Source: Methanolinea sp.
Lineage (GTDB): Archaea; Halobacteriota; Methanomicrobia; Methanomicrobiales; Methanospirillaceae
NCBI GenBank assembly: GCA_024518585.1
Contig: JANIHI010000012.1
Span: 1 to 64,000 of the forward strand
DNA: 64,000 nucleotides
Reading direction: 5' to 3'
Made by a program: the position numbers and the translations under genes. Below the pieces are notes generated by a model. It made no database searches, was not told where the DNA came from, and saw only the letters and a list, made by a program, of their open reading frames with translations. The number at the start of each line of letters is the position of its first letter. Within the stretch, counting starts at the first letter, position 1. Shown here in pieces: positions 63,000 through 64,000 of this stretch.

Positions 63000-64000
63000 T
63001 CATGAGGGAAGGGCGAAGATCTGGACCCCCCACCGGTCATATACCAGGACAAGACCCGCCTCACCGGCACGGACACTATACCGCTCCCTCTCCGGGTCTC
63101 CCACGTAGAGGTGGGTCATGCGATAGGACCGCATGAGCGGGATAGTGGAAGCCGGATCCTCGTATATGGCCCGGACATCGGCAAGACGGGTGCCGTACCA
63201 GCCCCCTGCATCCCCCCGCCACATGTACTCGTGGAACGGCCAGCCGATGATCGTGGGTATCCCCGTAAAGGAGGAGACCCTCGCGTAATACGTATAATCA
63301 CCCCCCTGTGCCTCGACGATACCCCCAACCCCGGAGAGCGACCGGAGATAAGCAATTGCCTCTGCATCCCCTGGATGAGCGGTCGAGAGGTAGGCAAGGC
63401 CATCGAGTGTCCCTCCCCCGTACGGGGGGTTGAGGGGGAGGACGAGCGGTGAAAAGACCAGCGCAGCTGAAACGAGCGCCACGGCGGCCCACCGGGACCA
63501 CGCGGGGAAGATGCCACGGGGGACCCGCGTATCGAGCATGCGCGAGAGAAGTGCAAGGGCAGAAATCCCCATCATCAGCCACGCGGCGATGTAGAACTTA
63601 AAGACCGTATTCATCCGGTAATAGGTCTCGCCCATGTTATCCTTCAGGTAGAAGACCTCGCAGAGGATGACAATCGAGAGGCCTACAACCGCGAGGATGT
63701 GGACAGGATCTTCCCACTTTCCGACCAGGAAGTACACAAGGGGAAGAACAGCGATCGCTGCGGCGGGATACCCGAAAATTGCAACGAGAACGGGGAGAAC
63801 GAGGAGCCAGGGACGTTTTCTGACCTCGCCTGCGACTGAGAGGACCATGACGAGGAGGAAGAATCCATGGACCAGGAGGAAATCAGCCGGAGACGTCGGG
63901 GTATGGACAAGGCCCACGCCCATGATACCCTGCGTGGTCATCTGGAGGTAAAAGGGGAGATAGGCCGCGACGGCACACGCCGGAACCAGGACGAGGAACG
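63000..64000 (-). CDS. DUF2298 multi-pass membrane protein, partial
   Basis: The 3' part of a large membrane protein. The reading frame stays open to the right edge of the window, upstream of the first ATG at 63941, so the gene is cut. The block GETYYRMNTVFKFY is the signature of the archaeal YYY-type DUF2298 family, thought to act in surface glycosylation. About eight membrane helices are visible, followed by a soluble C-terminal domain of about 130 residues (AEAIAYLRSLSG, VYDRWGVQIFAL). Confidence 0.85.
   Translation of the reverse strand, partial: FLVLVPACAVAAYLPFYLQMTTQGIMGVGLVHTPTSPADFLLVHGFFLLVMVLSVAGEVRKRPWLLVLPVLVAIFGYPAAAIAVLPLVYFLVGKWEDPVHILAVVGLSIVILCEVFYLKDNMGETYYRMNTVFKFYIAAWLMMGISALALLSRMLDTRVPRGIFPAWSRWAAVALVSAALVFSPLVLPLNPPYGGGTLDGLAYLSTAHPGDAEAIAYLRSLSGVGGIVEAQGGDYTYYARVSSFTGIPTIIGWPFHEYMWRGDAGGWYGTRLADVRAIYEDPASTIPLMRSYRMTHLYVGDPERERYSVRAGEAGLVLVYDRWGVQIFALPS

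Overview
The window is chromosomal DNA of a hydrogenotrophic methanogenic archaeon, most likely of the order Methanomicrobiales. The evidence is complete mtr, mcr (BDCGA order) and fwd-hdr operons, ftr, mch, coenzyme B (aks) genes, methanogenesis marker genes 11 and 12, archaeal ribosomal proteins, Cdc6/Orc1, an archaeal-type tRNA gene, TATA-box promoters and oligo-T terminators. Species assignment would need a database search that I could not run.

Layout. 1-5980: tandem repeats, then the Na+-translocating methyltransferase operon mtrEDCBAF-(A'G)-H on the minus strand; the mtrG position holds a second copy of the MtrA corrinoid domain fused to MtrG. 6060-7946: a B12-type radical SAM protein and a NifX-like protein. 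8273-13181: mcrBDCGA. 13533-23288: one minus-strand operon, fwdG-fwdF-hdrC-hdrB-hdrA-mvhD-fwdD-fwdB-fwdA-fwdC, joining the first and last steps of methanogenesis. 23696-24580: divergent ftr. 24843-32532: a tightly overlapping plus-strand operon, mmp11 - radical SAM - IorA-like TPP protein - aksA - aksD - aksE - unknown - aksF, which makes the coenzyme B side chain and carries four genes of unknown role. This is the best candidate for an undescribed system.

32753-43902: a CheY-like receiver, nfo, endA, trpS, pheS, pheT, convergent hisF, S-adenosyl/inosylhomocysteine hydrolase, an OGG-type glycosylase, a small hypothetical protein and a lipoprotein. 44072-50142: nifB, an FKBP lipoprotein, an 800-base gene-free stretch, tRNA-Val(UAC), a methyltransferase, mch, cdc6/orc1 and a zinc-ribbon protein. 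50248-54405: a chorismate-lyase/beta-RFAP-synthase fusion (methanopterin), apgM, a small membrane protein and an epimerase. 54447-58239: mmp12 and porCDAB. 58304-64000: a receiver domain, a membrane protein, thrC, a nitrilase, ndk, rpl24e, rps28e, rpl7ae with a candidate kink-turn leader, and a DUF2298 membrane protein cut by the window edge.

Together the window encodes formylmethanofuran synthesis (Fwd), formyl transfer (Ftr), cyclisation (Mch), methyl transfer to coenzyme M (Mtr), methane formation (Mcr), heterodisulfide reduction (Hdr), and parts of the pathways for coenzyme B and methanopterin. Only mtd, mer and the hydrogenase/formate dehydrogenase input are absent from the C1 pathway.
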